From assembly GCF_029873635.1 (NCBI RefSeq), contig NC_080428.1, positions 62,359,957-62,423,956 of the forward strand: a stretch of 64,000 nucleotides of DNA, read 5' to 3'. The position numbers and the translations under genes were made by a program. Below, one piece after another: positions 31,440 to 44,358 of the stretch (the stretch's first letter is position 1; the number at the start of each line of letters is the position of its first letter). This DNA comes from Malania oleifera (Eukaryota > Streptophyta > Magnoliopsida > Santalales > Ximeniaceae). The notes under the pieces are model-generated. The model had not been told where the DNA came from. It searched no databases and was given only the letters and a program-made list of their open reading frames with translations.

Positions 31440-34400
31440 TCATGGTCTGGATGTCTCTCTCTCTCTCTCCTCTCATGCAGCACGGGAGATGAGAAGTAAG
31501 AGAGACGAGGGGCAGAAGAAGAAAGGGAGCGGGAAGGAGGAGATAAAGGGGGAGGGAAACACATTCTTTTCCATTCATATTCACCCAACACCTACCACTA
31601 CCGGATTACCACGCAACGTAATAAGAACGCCTCTAACACATGAAATTACACTATTACCTTACCACTCCTGCTTCACCTAAGCCTGGACTACACATAATCG
31701 ATACTAGTTCACCTTAACCTCCCCCTAGGAAGGCACTACACACCACCACCCTCCCTTGATCCCATTCCTTTGAGCTCTTCTCTTCTGTCCGGTCCTGCTC
31801 TTGTCTCCATCCCAATTTCCGCTGTTGAACACCATTCGACCTCACTTTGACGTTGGGGCCTTCAAAGTACGAAGTCGACCTTGACTCTTCGCCGCGGTGC
31901 TTGAGTGGTACAAGCCCCCCGTTCATTGACAACACCAGGATTGACTTGAGAATTAAGCATCACATGAACCCCCTAAGAGGAGGCACACTCACACAATAGG
32001 ACTGTTTTTCACGGCTTTGGATGTTTCGCGACTTGCATTTCTGTTGCCGGGGCTTTCAAGTGGCGCACTCTTCAGATTCTGGTCTGGTTGGTGGTAGAGC
32101 AACCATCAAACTGATCTTCTTACCATTCCGTGATGGACATATGTGTTTCATATCCTTGGTCCATGGTTTTAAACAGGCGCGATATTACGTAACGGGGTAC
32201 GTAAGGGATTTTTGGGTCACATACCGTTTACCCACTGTGAACCGTGTTTGAGAGACAAATCACGGCATAGCAGCCGTTACAAACTGCGACCGTTACGCCC
32301 AAGGCCACTATGGTGGTATGGAACCGTTACAAGATGGAAACCATACCAAAATTTAGTTTATTTTTATTCTCACTTTCCCTTTTTTATATAATTTCAAATA
32401 CCAAGTTGGCCAGAGGGGGAAGCTTATACAGCGGATGCAATGACACAAAAATTTACTCTTTTTTAACTACTCCACAATGGCTTAATAACATTTGAAAATA
32501 ACTAACTTGTAGGAAATATTTCTTGATAATATAATAATGTGATAGTTCTGTCTATATTTTCAACTAACCTCTCTTTTATTATTTATATGGGTATTATTGG
32601 TTACTCTGTGTCTCCGATTAATGAGTGTTATAGGTATTTTGTTTTATCCTTCCTGAGCCCCATACGAATTTATCACAGCTAAGCACAATGAGACGTCTAC
32701 CTACGCACACATTCATTTTTTATCCCTGGTGGTTTACGCCACATGTAACCCCTTGTTTGCCCTCACCAACTCCTTAGTTACTCGAAACTCAAGATCCCAA
32801 CTCCACTAACCTTCTTTTAAGAAGGGTTAAAGCTTAACCACATGCCAGTATGCTATATGCCCAGGGTGTGTGTGATCCAACATTCACCCGTTACCCCCAT
32901 TTCCCATTATGTCAATCGGCTACTCCTGCTTACCGTTCACCGTTACGTTCCGTTCCGCTACCGTCCCGCGCTTTAAAACCATTGCTGATCCCCCCAACAT
33001 CCAAACAAGGAGAACCAAGGGGTGCATAGCCAAAGTCCTGGTTTCTGATCACACAAACATTCTCAAATACTCCCTCATGGGAAGGGAAAAACCAAGCATC
33101 TTCACAACTGTAGAGTTATTAACCCAAGATATCCCATAAGGTTGTGGGTGAGGTTCCACATGACGTTGATGTGGTTGACCCATTTCTAGAAACCACCTCG
33201 TTAGAGAGTTCCCTCAATGAAATGTGCAAACTTGTTACACACTTGATAAAGGTGTGAAAAAGCTGGAAATTGTGCTCAAAGTTTGATAAATGGCACTCCT
33301 TTTCCCAATAATTTGTCACCATATTGCTGGATTTATACATATATATTCTGCAACCATATATCACCAAATGCCCTTACACAATTTGCTAACAGTCCTCAAC
33401 CTATTCATGCAAAACCACAAACTTCACTCTCAATTTCTTCAAAACAATCTTCAGCTAAAACAAACTCTCATAAACAACTTACAAATGGCAGCAAATGGCA
33501 GTACTTTGGTCTGATTCTTGATGTTGGCAATCAAATTTCTAGCCTTTCTTATCAAATTATCACACTTCCTCGCAAAATATCATGTCCACAATCAAAATTT
33601 CATGCTGCAGATGAAAATATCATGGAGAAAAACCAAAATATCGTCTATTCTGGCAGTTCTCCACTTGCAAGTTGCTGGTGCATGGGGCATGTGCGCTGCT
33701 GGTGAGGCGGCTTTAGTGATGAAACTCTGGCTGCTGGAAGATCGGGGGCTGGTGAGTCTGGCGGTGGTGTGTCAAAATAATTCTGGAAAAGCTGGATTTT
33801 GAAGGTGGCGATGTGGTAACCTTGTGGTGGAAGTGAGATACCATGTGTGCGTAAGCCTGGGATGAAATTTGTTAGTCGCTTTTGGTGGTTTGTTTGATGT
33901 GTTAAGTGTTGTGAAAATATCCAGCGAAAGAGGTATGAAAAACTGAGGAGGAAGGCGAGGAACAAGGAATTTGGAAAAGTTCAGAACTCTTTGTTTTTGT
34001 TTTTATTTTTGCTTTTTTATTTTTATTTTTATTTTTATTTTGAAGACTGAAATTTCAGAACAGAGAACAAGAAATCAGAATAAAAGAGATATAGGAGTGA
34101 GGGAGAAGCATGAATTCAGAAATGAATAGACGCTGGCAGAAGGGGAAATTACTGGACAGCACTGATGGCAGGTCAGCGACAGCAGGCCAGCCCAGCGACG
34201 AAGAATCAGCAGCACCGCGAGGCAGTCGCGCCAAACCGAGCAACGAGGAGGAGAGAACAGAAAGAATGAGGGAGGAAACCAAACTTATTGCAGAACCACA
34301 CTTGAGACTATAAACGATGTTACGAGATAAAGGCCCACGACCTGGAGTGCAGAACCCGAGACGCGAGCGAGAGAGAGAGAGGAAGATGGCGGAAATTGAA

Positions 34401-34815
34401 CGGCAGCCTGGTTGATGGCTTGGGCGTTGACACCCCATGATGTGTGCCTGGCGCATCACAAGCTCTGCAGCCCATGGAGAAGTCGGCGAGTAGAGGGTAC
34501 GCAGAAAGACGTCCGAGGGAGTAGAGGAGAGAGGAGATACACGGGGGAACCACATGTTTTGTTTCAATTCAAATTTCAATGACAACTACCTCATGCATTG
34601 TTTTCACTTACTTTTTATGAGAAAGCCTCAAATGCGTGGAAAAAAAACCTATCTCTAAAACTACATGACTTACAACAAGCCCCCAAAATACATAACTCTA
34701 CTCATTAAACTGAAACACTTACGCTATTAACTAACCCCCACATCCCTGCCCCCAATTATCGGAAGGATTCTCCAGATAGGTCTCATGGGCTTGCTTTGTC
34801 CGACATATCTGTTCG
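31440..34815 (-). mobile_element. old copy of a non-autonomous LTR element (family of 44,359-47,004)
   Basis: The segment at 33,105-33,370 aligns with 45,205-45,480 (shared ACCCAAGATATC, AAAGGTGT and TAATTTGTCACC), 33,540-33,660 aligns with 45,660-45,760, and 34,439-34,806 aligns with the LTR of the intact copy. The primer-binding site GGCTCTGATACCA is decayed to GGCGTTGACACCCC just before 34,439. The left LTR (about 31,440-31,720) is weakly recognisable. The element lies in the putative 5' UTR intron of the kinase and carries a MITE at 32,163-32,982. Confidence 0.6.
32163..32982. mobile_element. MITE-like DNA element with terminal inverted repeats
   Basis: The left end ATGGTTTTAAAC then GGCGCG and ACGTAACGG is mirrored at the right end (TTTAAAACCAT preceded by CGCG and CCGTTACG on the plus strand). 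The paralogous LTR element is uninterrupted at this point (about 45,155), which shows that this is an insertion. The flanks CTTGGTCC and GCTGATCC may be a decayed 8-bp duplication. Length 820 bp, no transposase; hAT or Mutator type cannot be decided. Confidence 0.6.
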
Positions 34816-35109
34816 ATTGCTGTCTCTCTCTCTCTCTCAACGTAATAGGGCCCATCTCTTCCATGGTACATTGGCTGATTCCTTGTGTAGGATATACAAC
34901 AGTGCGGTTTATTAATATCTTGGTCTTTGATTTTTGCTGCTTTCTTTCATATCTGTTTTTTTTTTGTTAGTATTAAGTTTGCTTCCTATAAGTTTTGTCT
35001 TATTGTTGCTTAGCTAAAGGTTTATTAAACCGGCCATAATTTTGCTGTAATCTAGTTTTGATCTTCACGTGTTAGTACAGCAAAGCTGCAGTACATTGGT
35101 TAATGCTAT

Positions 35110-35215
35110 TTCTTCTTCTTCTTCTTCTTCCTCTCTCTCTTCTGTTTTTATTTGTTTATTTTTGGTTTTGGGTGTGGGGGGGGGGGGGGAGGGGGGGGGG
35201 GGGAGAGAGGGGGTT
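35110..35215. repeat. CTT repeat and long G-runs
   Basis: TTC triplets at about 35,110-35,130 are followed by runs of 14 G (35,176-35,189) and 13 G (35,191-35,203), then GA and five more G. This is about 105 bp upstream of the kinase start codon, inside the putative 5' UTR intron. Confidence 0.9.
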
Positions 35216-35320
35216 TATATGTCTTGACAAGTTGTTGGTCCATATTGAATTACAGATTTTTTCAGTAAATCTATAACTAAACAATATGGAAAAAAATGCA
35301 GTCATATATTTCGAACAGGT

Positions 35321-38300
35321 ATGAATTGTAGCTGCTTTGGTGCCCCAGTTTCAAAAAGAAAAAGGAATGCTCATGCTGATATGGAAGGAGAAGGTAATGT
35401 CCAAGTCAAGCTTTCATTTATCACATTCTATTCTCTTATAGACCTAGAAGTTAATACATATCCAGATTTATATGGTTGTAATACAATAATTATACATTAT
35501 TTATTTCATTATTCTAACAATAAATGTTTTTTAATGTCCTAAATCTTCTTACACATAGCCGGTCCTAAGCCCGGGTAAAGGAAAACGGTTGCGTTAGGTA
35601 GTAGAAACTTGTTAGATTAGATCTTTATGAAATGAATCCTTACCAGTTATGCATTGGGGCATCCCCTATGAGCAATGCGTTGCATTTGGACTACATGGGT
35701 GCAGTGAGAAATGGGCAAGGGTGGGCTAGGTCATCGCCTTGAAGTGATGTTTTGTGCTGGCTGTTGGGTACAGTGCCAAATATGTGAGGGTTCTTACAAC
35801 ATTTTGGACTTGAACGGGTAAAGAAGTTAGTTCAGGGGAATAGGGCTAGATTAGTAACATGTAATATAGGGACACTAATGGGTAAAAGTATGGAGATAGT
35901 TGACACAATGTTTAGAAGAAAATTATTGTATTCCTGCAAAATATTATGTGGGTAGGGGACAAAGTTAGAGAAATTGAAAAATTAGGATTTAGAAAAGAAA
36001 AAATAAGAATGGGGTAGGAATCATAGTAGCCAAAGACCTAAAAAATAGTTTTGTAGATGTTAAAAGAGTTAATCATAAAAATCAAGATGGTTTTAGGCTA
36101 AACTAGGAGGGTAGATTGTTTATCATGATAATATTGTAAAATTATCCTAGGTGAAAGTTTAACTACACAACATAGAAATCTAATGTTAGATATATATTGA
36201 AAAATGAAAGAGAAAAGGTAACATAAATCAATGCAAGAGAACTATTTGGTGGAACCTAAAGGGATAAAATATAATAAAATTCAAATATAAAATGATCAAA
36301 GAAAGGTGATTGGACAATAGGGATAGTGCAAACGCAAACATGCTTTGGAGTAGGATGCCCAAAAGAGATTTTATTTGAACTTAGAGGATTCTTGGCTAGT
36401 ACAGAAAGTTGGTAGTGTAATCAAGATGTCCAAAAAGTGATGGAGATAAAAATAATTTGCTTTTAGACATGGCAAAGATATAGAAACATGGAAAATTTAA
36501 AAAAATAAAGAGACAAGAAAAGATTAAAAAAAAAAGGTTGTTAGTGAAATTAAACATAGAGCATATAATAATTTAGATGTTAGATTAGATACAAAAGAAT
36601 GGGAAAGAGGCATATTTAAACTTGCTAAAGCTAAAGAAAGAAACAGCAAGAACCTAAGGAATGTAAAATATATAAAAATGAGGATGATAATGTCTTGGTT
36701 AAAGATGGAAGCATAAAAGAAAGATGAAAAAGTTGTTTTAATAAGTAGTTTAATCAAAACCAAGTAAAAGGATTGAACTTAGAATCAACGGAGGAGAAAG
36801 CTAAAAATTTGAGCTTTATTCACAAAATTAGGGTTAGTGAAGTTAAGTTTGCACTGAGTACTAAAGAGGATAAAAAATGGAAAAGCTATGGGACCAAATG
36901 ACATCCCAATTAAAGTTTGGAAATGGTTATATGATGAGGGAAATCATATGGTTAACTAATTTATTTAACAGAATTATAAAAACTGCGAAAATACTAGTGG
37001 TAAGAAGGAAAAACACTTTAACACCTATATACAAAAATAAATGAGATATTTAAAATTGTAATAACTATCATGAAATTAAACTTATGAGTCATAAAATGAA
37101 ACTTTGGGAAAGGATAATTGAACAAGGATTGAGGTTAGAAATGAATGTTTCAAAAAATAAATTTGGTTATATGACTAGGAGATTGAGTACACAAGCTATA
37201 TATCGTTTAAGAAGATCAATGGAAAAATTTAAGGAAAAGAAGAAGGACTTGCATATAGTTTTTATTAACTTAGAAAAGGTCTATGATAGGGTACCTAGAG
37301 AAGTTCTATGGTCGGTTTTAGAAAAAGGAATATGTAGTTGGTAAACTGATTTTCATTAAGGATGTGTACGTTGTTGGAACAGAAGAATAGAAAAACAGAA
37401 AAAAGCAAAGAAGAAAAATACTGAAAAATGCCTCTTTAATTTACTGACTTGATGAAAAAATTACATATATAAAAAGCTACAGTGCTACAGTTCTTTTTGC
37501 TGGATTTTTGAGATTCTTTTCTATTTTTTCACTACTTAAAATGACTGGGATAAGGCCACTATTTATAGGGTAGAGTACATGGGGAATAGATGGGAAATTT
37601 TAATATTCTAGGAACTTAACAACTCATTGAATAAACCTAGAAACAAGGCAAAGAATATGACAAGTTCCTAGACTAAATAACTCACTCCTGTGCTATTAAT
37701 GGATGACAGCTGTATTCCACTTTGAAAAACTGAACAGAACTTTGAATAAAAATCACACTGGCTGCCACTTGCTGACTGAATAATTTTATTGCTGAATGTT
37801 CTGCTGATTGTAAGCTGAGTTGTCTGCTGACTTTTCAACTAAATAACTGAATTAACTAACTTCAGTAGGTTCACGGCTTTCTCACATACGTTATGGTAAT
37901 GACTAGCCTTAGGACTACAGGTAGAGAGTCTTGGGAATTTCCAATCATGGTAGGTGTACATCAAGGATTTGCCTTGATATTCTATTGTTTTGTATTAGTG
38001 TTGAATGAACTTACCAAGAATATCCAAAATGAGGTCTGATGATGTATGTTATTTGTAGATGATACTGTCTTGATTGATGAAACTAGGGATGGAATAGAAC
38101 CTAAGTAAGAATTATGGAGAGAAACTTTAGAATTTAGAGGTTTCGGATAAATAGAAATAAGACAGAGTATATGTGATTCAATTTCTGTCGTGGTATGAGG
38201 AATATTGGAGAAGAGATTAAACTTGAGGGTCTAGAGATTAAAAGCACTACTAGATTTAGATAACTTGGATCTATTATGCAAGTTGAAGGAGGAATTGGAG

Positions 38301-41300
38301 AAGATGTTATACATAAAGTTAATGTCGGAGGTAAAATGGAGAAGTGTTTTGGGTTTCTTGTGTGATTGTAGAATACTCTTAAAATTAAAACGAAAGTTTT
38401 ATAAGACAACTATAAGACTAGCTACACTATATGTATAGAATGTTGGGCAACTAAGAGTGAAAGTTTCCAAAATGAGAATGCTAAGGTGGATGAGTGGTAT
38501 AACGTTAAAAGATAAATGAAGGAATAAACATATTTGCAGTAACTTAGGCATAGTGCCCATAGAAAACACGATAAGGGAAGGGGTGGCTTGGATGGTTTGC
38601 ATGATGCATGCCAAATAGTGCACTAGTGAGAGAGAGTGAGTTAGTTATTGTTAGTGTAATAAAAGGGCAAGGGTAGACCTAAAATAATTTGGAATGAGAT
38701 AGTAAGAAAGGATTTAATAACCTTTAAATTGTTGGAGAAAATTGCCTACAATTGTGTAAATTGGGGGAAAAGGATTCATGTAGCTGACCCCACCTAGTGG
38801 GACTTAAGGTTTGCTTTGTTATTGTTGTTGTCTTTAGTAATGAGTGCACCTAGTAGATTCTTAGATGATTTTTTTTTTTTTGGTTATTGGTTGTCTCATG
38901 TTTGTATTCACTATTTATTTACTCTTTTTTTTTTTAAGAAACAAGTCTGTTGTGTTATGCATTGGATTTCAAATGAATCCATGCACTGCACCTTTAACGT
39001 TCATTATGTAATTTTTTAATGGTATTTGTTAAAATAAGGACATTCTAGTGTTTCAAATTATATCTGTTCTTATTTCTTTCTTATTGTGGTGATTATGGCA
39101 TGTTACACTACAATTAGAACCCCAAAGTTGATGGTGGGAAATCTATGTTAAGCCAACATGGTAACATGTCCATATTCAACTAATATAATGTTGCTTCATG
39201 TTTCCAAAATATTTCTTAAAGATTTAGTTTAAATTTCAATAGATTGTGTTGATCACAAATAGGACCTGGTTTTTATGCTGTGCGAAAATATATCAGATCA
39301 GGAGTTGTGTTTGCTTGTTGGTTCACCAGAAGAAAAAACATTTAGATGATGCTCATTAGCTTACAAAAAATTGATTATGCTAGCTGATTGTGGCAGTTTT
39401 TGGCTCTCTTGTGGACCCATTGCACCTGTATATGGACCTTAAAAGCAAAGGCATGCTCAACCTTCGATCCCTTTCTTCAATTATCTTCCAAATCTTTTAG
39501 TCTAATCCTTTCTTCTTAGTAATAACTTGGCACTTGCCCCCTTCATATTGGGAAAAAAATAAAAAAATAAATAAAGATGTTGTAATCAGTAAAAAACATG
39601 ACATGGGAACTCCTATGGTATACGTACTTTATTCATAATCAATTGGAAAGATTTGGGCTTAATCTGATTGATGAAGTTTGTGATTTGAGTAGCCATCCTC
39701 TGTCTTTGACACACTGGTCATAGCTACCTCAAACATCTATTTACAGAAAATGATAACCAGGGTTAACTTGGACAGATTGATTGGGTGCTTCATCTATAGC
39801 TTGATGATGGCTATTGAAAGATCAAAAGATTTAAGAACATCTTGGAGATTAGTATGACTTCATTGGATTCAATGCATCATCTTTATTTGGTTATGATTTG
39901 GGGAATGGATTATATAGAGGCATGCCAGGTTGCTACAGCTTCAAATGAACTGCAGTAGAGATAATTTTGTATTGTTATTGTAACTCAAACTGTAATTTGT
40001 GATGTAGATAGATTCTATTTCTTCTATATGATTTTCATTGTATTTCTCCTCTTTTCCCTTTTGACTAGTGCATTCGCTTGGGAATGTCAAAAATTTCCCC
40101 TACAAAGAGTTACAGTTAGCAACAGATTCTTTTCATTCAAGAAACAAGATAGGGCGAGGAGGTTTTGGAACTGTTTACAAGGTATTCAGTTTGGCTACTG
40201 GTTACTATTTTAAAAGGTTTGATTTTTACAGTTGAACTGGTCTTGAGAATTCAAGCAGATATGCAGCTATGTAGATGTTTGCATTTGCATGCCTCTTATT
40301 TCTTTCTTGTGCCATTGTTCTGAACATTTTATTTGATAATCTATGTGACAGACAATTAGGACAGAGAGGTTTCATTGATGTGGTAAAGGGCCTGCTTATG
40401 GATTATCACCTAGAAACCAGAAACCTAACTGGTCATGATGTGTTTAGTATCTACAGCATTTCAGAGATATAATCTTCTGTTATGGATATTATATTATAGT
40501 TCAGAAATATTATTTTCATATAGAATGTTTATTAAGGAGAGGATTGATGTTCTATAATTTTTAGGGTAATGAAACTCTTGATTGGTTACCTTGCTAGATG
40601 TTATCATCTACTTCTCTCAATGGCACAAGTTATTATTAATAAAAATCTTGTTAAACAAAATTAGTTGGCAATCAATATGGATTGGCTTTGGGGATAAATG
40701 TTCCTTATATATTAGAGTATTCAAACACACATTGTCTTTCTAGATATTATGCAATTTCTTCTGTCTTGGGCACTTTTTATGCTTATCATCATAAACTTTG
40801 CCGTAGAAAAGAAGCCAGCTTCTTGGGTTGGGTTTCATTACTTTTGATAATCTATGATCAGATACTGACTTCTGATTTGATACTCGGATATGAGGAATAT
40901 TCTATTAATCACATGTTCATAGGATTTATTTCTAATTAAATATATTATGGTCTTGCTAGGGAACCCTAAAAAATGGAACACAAGTTGCTGTGAAGACTCT
41001 TTCTGCTGAGTCAAGGCAGGGGTTGCGTGAATTTTTGGCTGAAATTGTTACTATATCAAATGTCAAGCATCCAAACCTCGTTGAGTTACTTGGATGCTGT
41101 GTTGAAAGAGCTAATCGGATTTTGGTCTATGAATATGTAGAAAATAATAGTCTTGACCGTGCGTTATTAGGTACGTGATTATATGGAAGGCAAAAAATAT
41201 ATCTTTGTGACTAGGGGAACTCCAACAATGTAATTTATTGTCCTTGTGCTTGCAGGTCCGAAGAATGAACACATCCAACTGGACTGGGGAAGAAGATCTG

Positions 41301-41493
41301 CAATTTGCATAGGTACTGCAAGGGGTCTTGCTTTCCTTCATGAAGAACTTGTGCCACATATTGTGCACAGAGACATCAAAGCCAGTAATATACTTCTTGA
41401 CAGAGACTTTATGCCGAAGATTGGAGATTTCGGCTTGGCTAAACTTTTCCCAGATAATATCACTCACATCAGCACACGAATAGCAGGAACAAC
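35321..41493 (+). CDS. cytoplasmic receptor-like Ser/Thr kinase, CRPK1/At1g16670-like (partial)
   Basis: Four coding exons splice in frame: 35,321-35,393, 40,069-40,181, 40,960-41,170 and 41,256-41,493, all with AG acceptors and GT donors. The N-terminus (MNCSCFGAP plus a basic KRKR stretch) has cysteines suited to palmitoylation and no signal peptide, so membrane-associated cytoplasmic location is inferred. Kinase features are the P-loop [11 protein letters not shown] (residues 52-62), Lys74 in [27 protein letters not shown] (170-177) and [10 protein letters not shown] (190-199). The family includes cold-responsive protein kinase 1. The first 211 residues are present. The GYLAPEY activation-loop end and lobes VIII-XI are missing before the window end, so the next exon is more than 22 kb away or lost. 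Intron 1 holds a LINE. Confidence 0.85.
35531..38835 (+). mobile_element. RTE-type LINE in kinase intron 1
   Basis: The 5' end shares TTAATGTCCTAA and CATAGCCGGTCC with the LINE at 50,878. The RT region (36,800-38,300) contains [14 protein letters not shown] (37,084), [11 protein letters not shown] and, after a nested insertion, a [13 protein letters not shown] box near 38,050. It ends GTGGGACTTAAGG then a TTGTTGTTG run, the short tail typical of RTE elements. Stops and shifts are frequent. It lies within the intron between kinase exons 1 and 2, on the same strand. A solo LTR splits it at 37,372-37,886. Confidence 0.8.
37372..37886. mobile_element. small solo LTR (515 bp), perfect TSD TACGT
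   Basis: Ends are TGTTGGAACAG and TTTCTCACA. TACGT at 37,367-37,371 and at 37,887-37,891 is a perfect 5-bp duplication. The LINE homology (compare 62,990-63,010) continues uninterrupted on both sides once it is removed. There is no coding sequence. The length suits a copia or TRIM LTR; the family is unknown. Confidence 0.8.
38836..40068 (+). other. remainder of kinase intron 1
   Basis: AT-rich sequence with no recognised element. The pyrimidine-rich stretch before TTGACTAG (40,061-40,068) is the splice acceptor of exon 2. Confidence 0.5.
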
Positions 41494-43310
41494 GTACGTT
41501 ATGTTTTAAAATTTTAAGTTAGAGATTTGAGTGCTATTTTTTGTTAGATGTAGGATCTTCCTTGTTTTTTTTGCTCAAAATTAGAGTGCTGGTTAAATTT
41601 TAATTTAAGATTTTTGTTGCTTTCAGGCGTCAGCAGTTGTTGTGGACAAAGCATTAGGTAGTTAACTCAGAATTTTCTGCAGTGGAATTCCACTATAGTA
41701 GATGAGTTTTTAACATGGATTTTAGAGGTGAAACCCTAAGAATAGGTGTGCTTTTTGTCCTGCAATCATTGACAATGGGACTGTCATGGTTTGCGCTTCA
41801 GGAGTTACAAACATGATAATAGAACTGCTTCCTGTGATGCCCTTAGAATGATAAGGCATTTGTCCTGTTGTGGATGTGAAATAGAAAAGAATGACAAGGG
41901 CAAGGGAAGTGTAATAAAAAGAGGAAAGCAAATATGAGTTTTAGAAAAGTGATTCACTTGCCTAATGCACCACTGCACAAACAGATGCTACTATTTTTAG
42001 TGGAGCTCAAAAGATGGGCATTTCATTATTACATACTGATTTGATTGTGTGTAGGGCTGCAAATGAGAGCTTTGACCAGCTTGAGCTCAGCTTGATTGCT
42101 TGAAAGAGATCTCGAGCTCGGATCGAGTTTGACTCAACTAAATCTCGTTTCACATTAATAGACAAGCTGAGCTTGAGCATAGCTTGAAAGCTCGAGTTCA
42201 AGCTCAAAATCGACTTGACTGAAGCTCGTTTTAAATGAATAAATGAGTAGAGCCAATAAACTAGTTCAAGATAATTGATATCAAGATAATTTGAAATATA
42301 TTTCAAAATTTAGAAATCAAATATTTTATCAAGCTTAATATCAAGTAGATCACAAGCTAGTAACGAGTTAGTAAACAAACTGGCTAGCAAGTTGGCTCAA
42401 CAAGCTGGTAAATGAGCCCAGGCTCATGCTCAGCTCGTTTAGTTGACGATCTTGAAATTGGAGTTTGAGCTCGGATCATTTAACTTAGTAAACGAGTTCA
42501 AGAGATCCATTTCTGAGTCAAACACTAAGTAGCTCATGAGCGGCTCAGCTTGTTTGCAGCCCTATGCATGTGTGTGAGTGATGAGGCCAACAGTGAATTA
42601 AAGCCCCATGGCATTTTCCCAACACTGACATTCAATGAGATTGGAAGGTGCAACTCCACAAACCTTTGGCTCAACGTTATGCTCATTTCTGGCATTATTT
42701 GCTAGACGCACATATAGCTATATTTTTTTACATGTGGAAGTCAAAATAGCGACCATTTGCAATAGAAATCCTAATATTAGAATTTAATTTTTTTTGGAAG
42801 GAGGTAAGATGAATATATTAGGTCAAAAGGGGAGCAATGCAAAAGAGAGACCTATTCAAAACTTGAACAAAAAAAAAAAAAGCAGGAAAAAATCTAGATT
42901 CTAATCTTGCTTAAACCATAGCATCTACTTTTCATGTCATACAGAATAAAGGAAGCAATAGAATGAAAATGTTAGCATTCCTTATCTTCCTGATTTCATA
43001 GTCACCAGAAAACGCTAACACCGTAGGGGACCATGTATTGGTACGAATGCTCCGAATGTGGTACATTTTCGTTCCATAATGCTAAATCTGACAACTCAAA
43101 ATTTTAATTCAATATTTTTCACATAGAAAAAATTTTAATTACTTAAAAATAGGAATTATCATATTTATTTCATTTTCTGTCATTAATCTATTTCAGAGCA
43201 GAAAATCTCTTCTTGATTTAGGAATACCTCAACATCCTCTCCAAAATGCCATTACACTTTTTCACCAATTTATCTATTCAAGTATACCCTTAATGTTCCA
43301 TATTTTAGAG
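41494..43310 (+). other. kinase intron 4 (start) with a MITE
   Basis: It begins with the donor GTACGT. I searched for a GYLAPEYA-type exon here and found none. Apart from the MITE at 42,052-42,564 nothing is identifiable. Confidence 0.5.
42052..42564. mobile_element. hAT-like MITE (TAGGGCTGCAAA family)
   Basis: Terminal inverted repeats TAGGGCTGCAAA and TTTGCAGCCCTA bound a 513-bp non-coding element that is rich in AGCTCGAGC-like internal palindromes, as seen in widespread plant hAT-type MITEs. The flanking octamers ATTGTGTG and TGCATGTG match only partly, so the 8-bp target duplication is decayed. Confidence 0.7.
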
Positions 43311-43856
43311 CATATGTCGTTCTGTGATTCTGTTCCCATTCCATGAACCAAAACGTTCCATGTTGTAAGTCGCATTGCCAGGTATGAGACTGAAGGAGCC
43401 CCCACCAACTTGTCAATGATTGGATAATTGGAATTAGAAGACAGCCGAGCTAGGTCCTTATTCCAATTATAGTGCAAAGAACTTTGCAAAACACACCTTT
43501 AGTGAAATCACAAGCGAAGGCCAGACGATCACTGCTTTCCGTATGAAAATGCAGTAGGGGTTAATAGAATTGTTCCATCTTGGCATATGTCGTTCTGTGA
43601 TTCTGTTCCCATTCCATGAACCAAAACGTTCCACGTTGTAAGTCGCATTGCCAGGTATGAGACTGAAGGAGTTCACACCAGCTTGTCAATGATTGGATAA
43701 TTGGAGTTAGAAGACAGCCGAGCTAGGTCCTTATTCCAATCATAGTGCAAAGAACTTTGCAAAACGCACCTTTAGTGAAATCACAAGCAAAGGCCATAGG
43801 ATTGCTGCTTTCCGTACGAAAATGAGGTAGGGGTTAATGGAATTGTTCCATCTTGG
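43311..43856. repeat. tandem duplication, two 273-bp units
   Basis: Unit 1 (43,311-43,583) and unit 2 (43,584-43,856) are near-identical by eye, both starting CATATGTCGTTCTGTGATTC and ending TGTTCCATCTTGG. Differences are scattered single bases. No coding frame is conserved between them beyond what duplication explains. Confidence 0.9.
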
Positions 43857-44358
43857 CACTCTGTCAAGTGTGCCCAATCTATTATAAATGCCTAGTTAGC
43901 ATAAAAATGCATGTCCAGGAAGTAGGGACATTATGCTTGAACCAGATTGAAGAATACTAGCTGTCATAGGGTCTAAGTTCACGCCACATGTCTTGACACA
44001 GTGATGGCACCAAGTGGCTCACTTGGCTAAGACAATGACAGTATGACACAATCTCAAACTTATTGGTTAATCCTACTAGTGTGTAAAGAAGTATGACATA
44101 TCCAAGCAACAAATGACATACACAAGGCAACAATTTACAGGAGGAACACCTCCTAACCTTATTCAAAGACAGGGATTACACACTCATTACATGCTCAGGA
44201 ACACCATGCATGAATTCCCTCCAATGTCCCACGCCAACCACATGTCATATTCATACAGTTGACACACCCAACTGTCCAGGATTTTCAATTGACAACCCCA
44301 ACTGCGTAGGTTGTGCTGGATGCAGCCAGCATTTGCCAACAAGGCATCACCAACTATG
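43857..44358. repeat. TGTCA/TGACA-rich sequence, left part
   Basis: The motif TGTCA or TGACA occurs far above expectation, for example CTGTCATAGG, TCTTGACACAG, AATGACAG, ATGACATA and GTTGACACACC. The sequence resumes at 47,005 after the nested LTR element. I do not recognise the family. Confidence 0.55.

Noticed and set aside
33283..33965. Overlapping frames of 90-140 codons on both strands
   Set aside because: They lie within the degenerate LTR element, differ from the equivalent region of the intact copy, and have no domain.
43311..43856. CRISPR-like or LTR pair reading of the 273-bp repeats
   Set aside because: The units are directly adjacent with no interior or spacers and lack TG...CA ends, so tandem duplication is the simpler reading.
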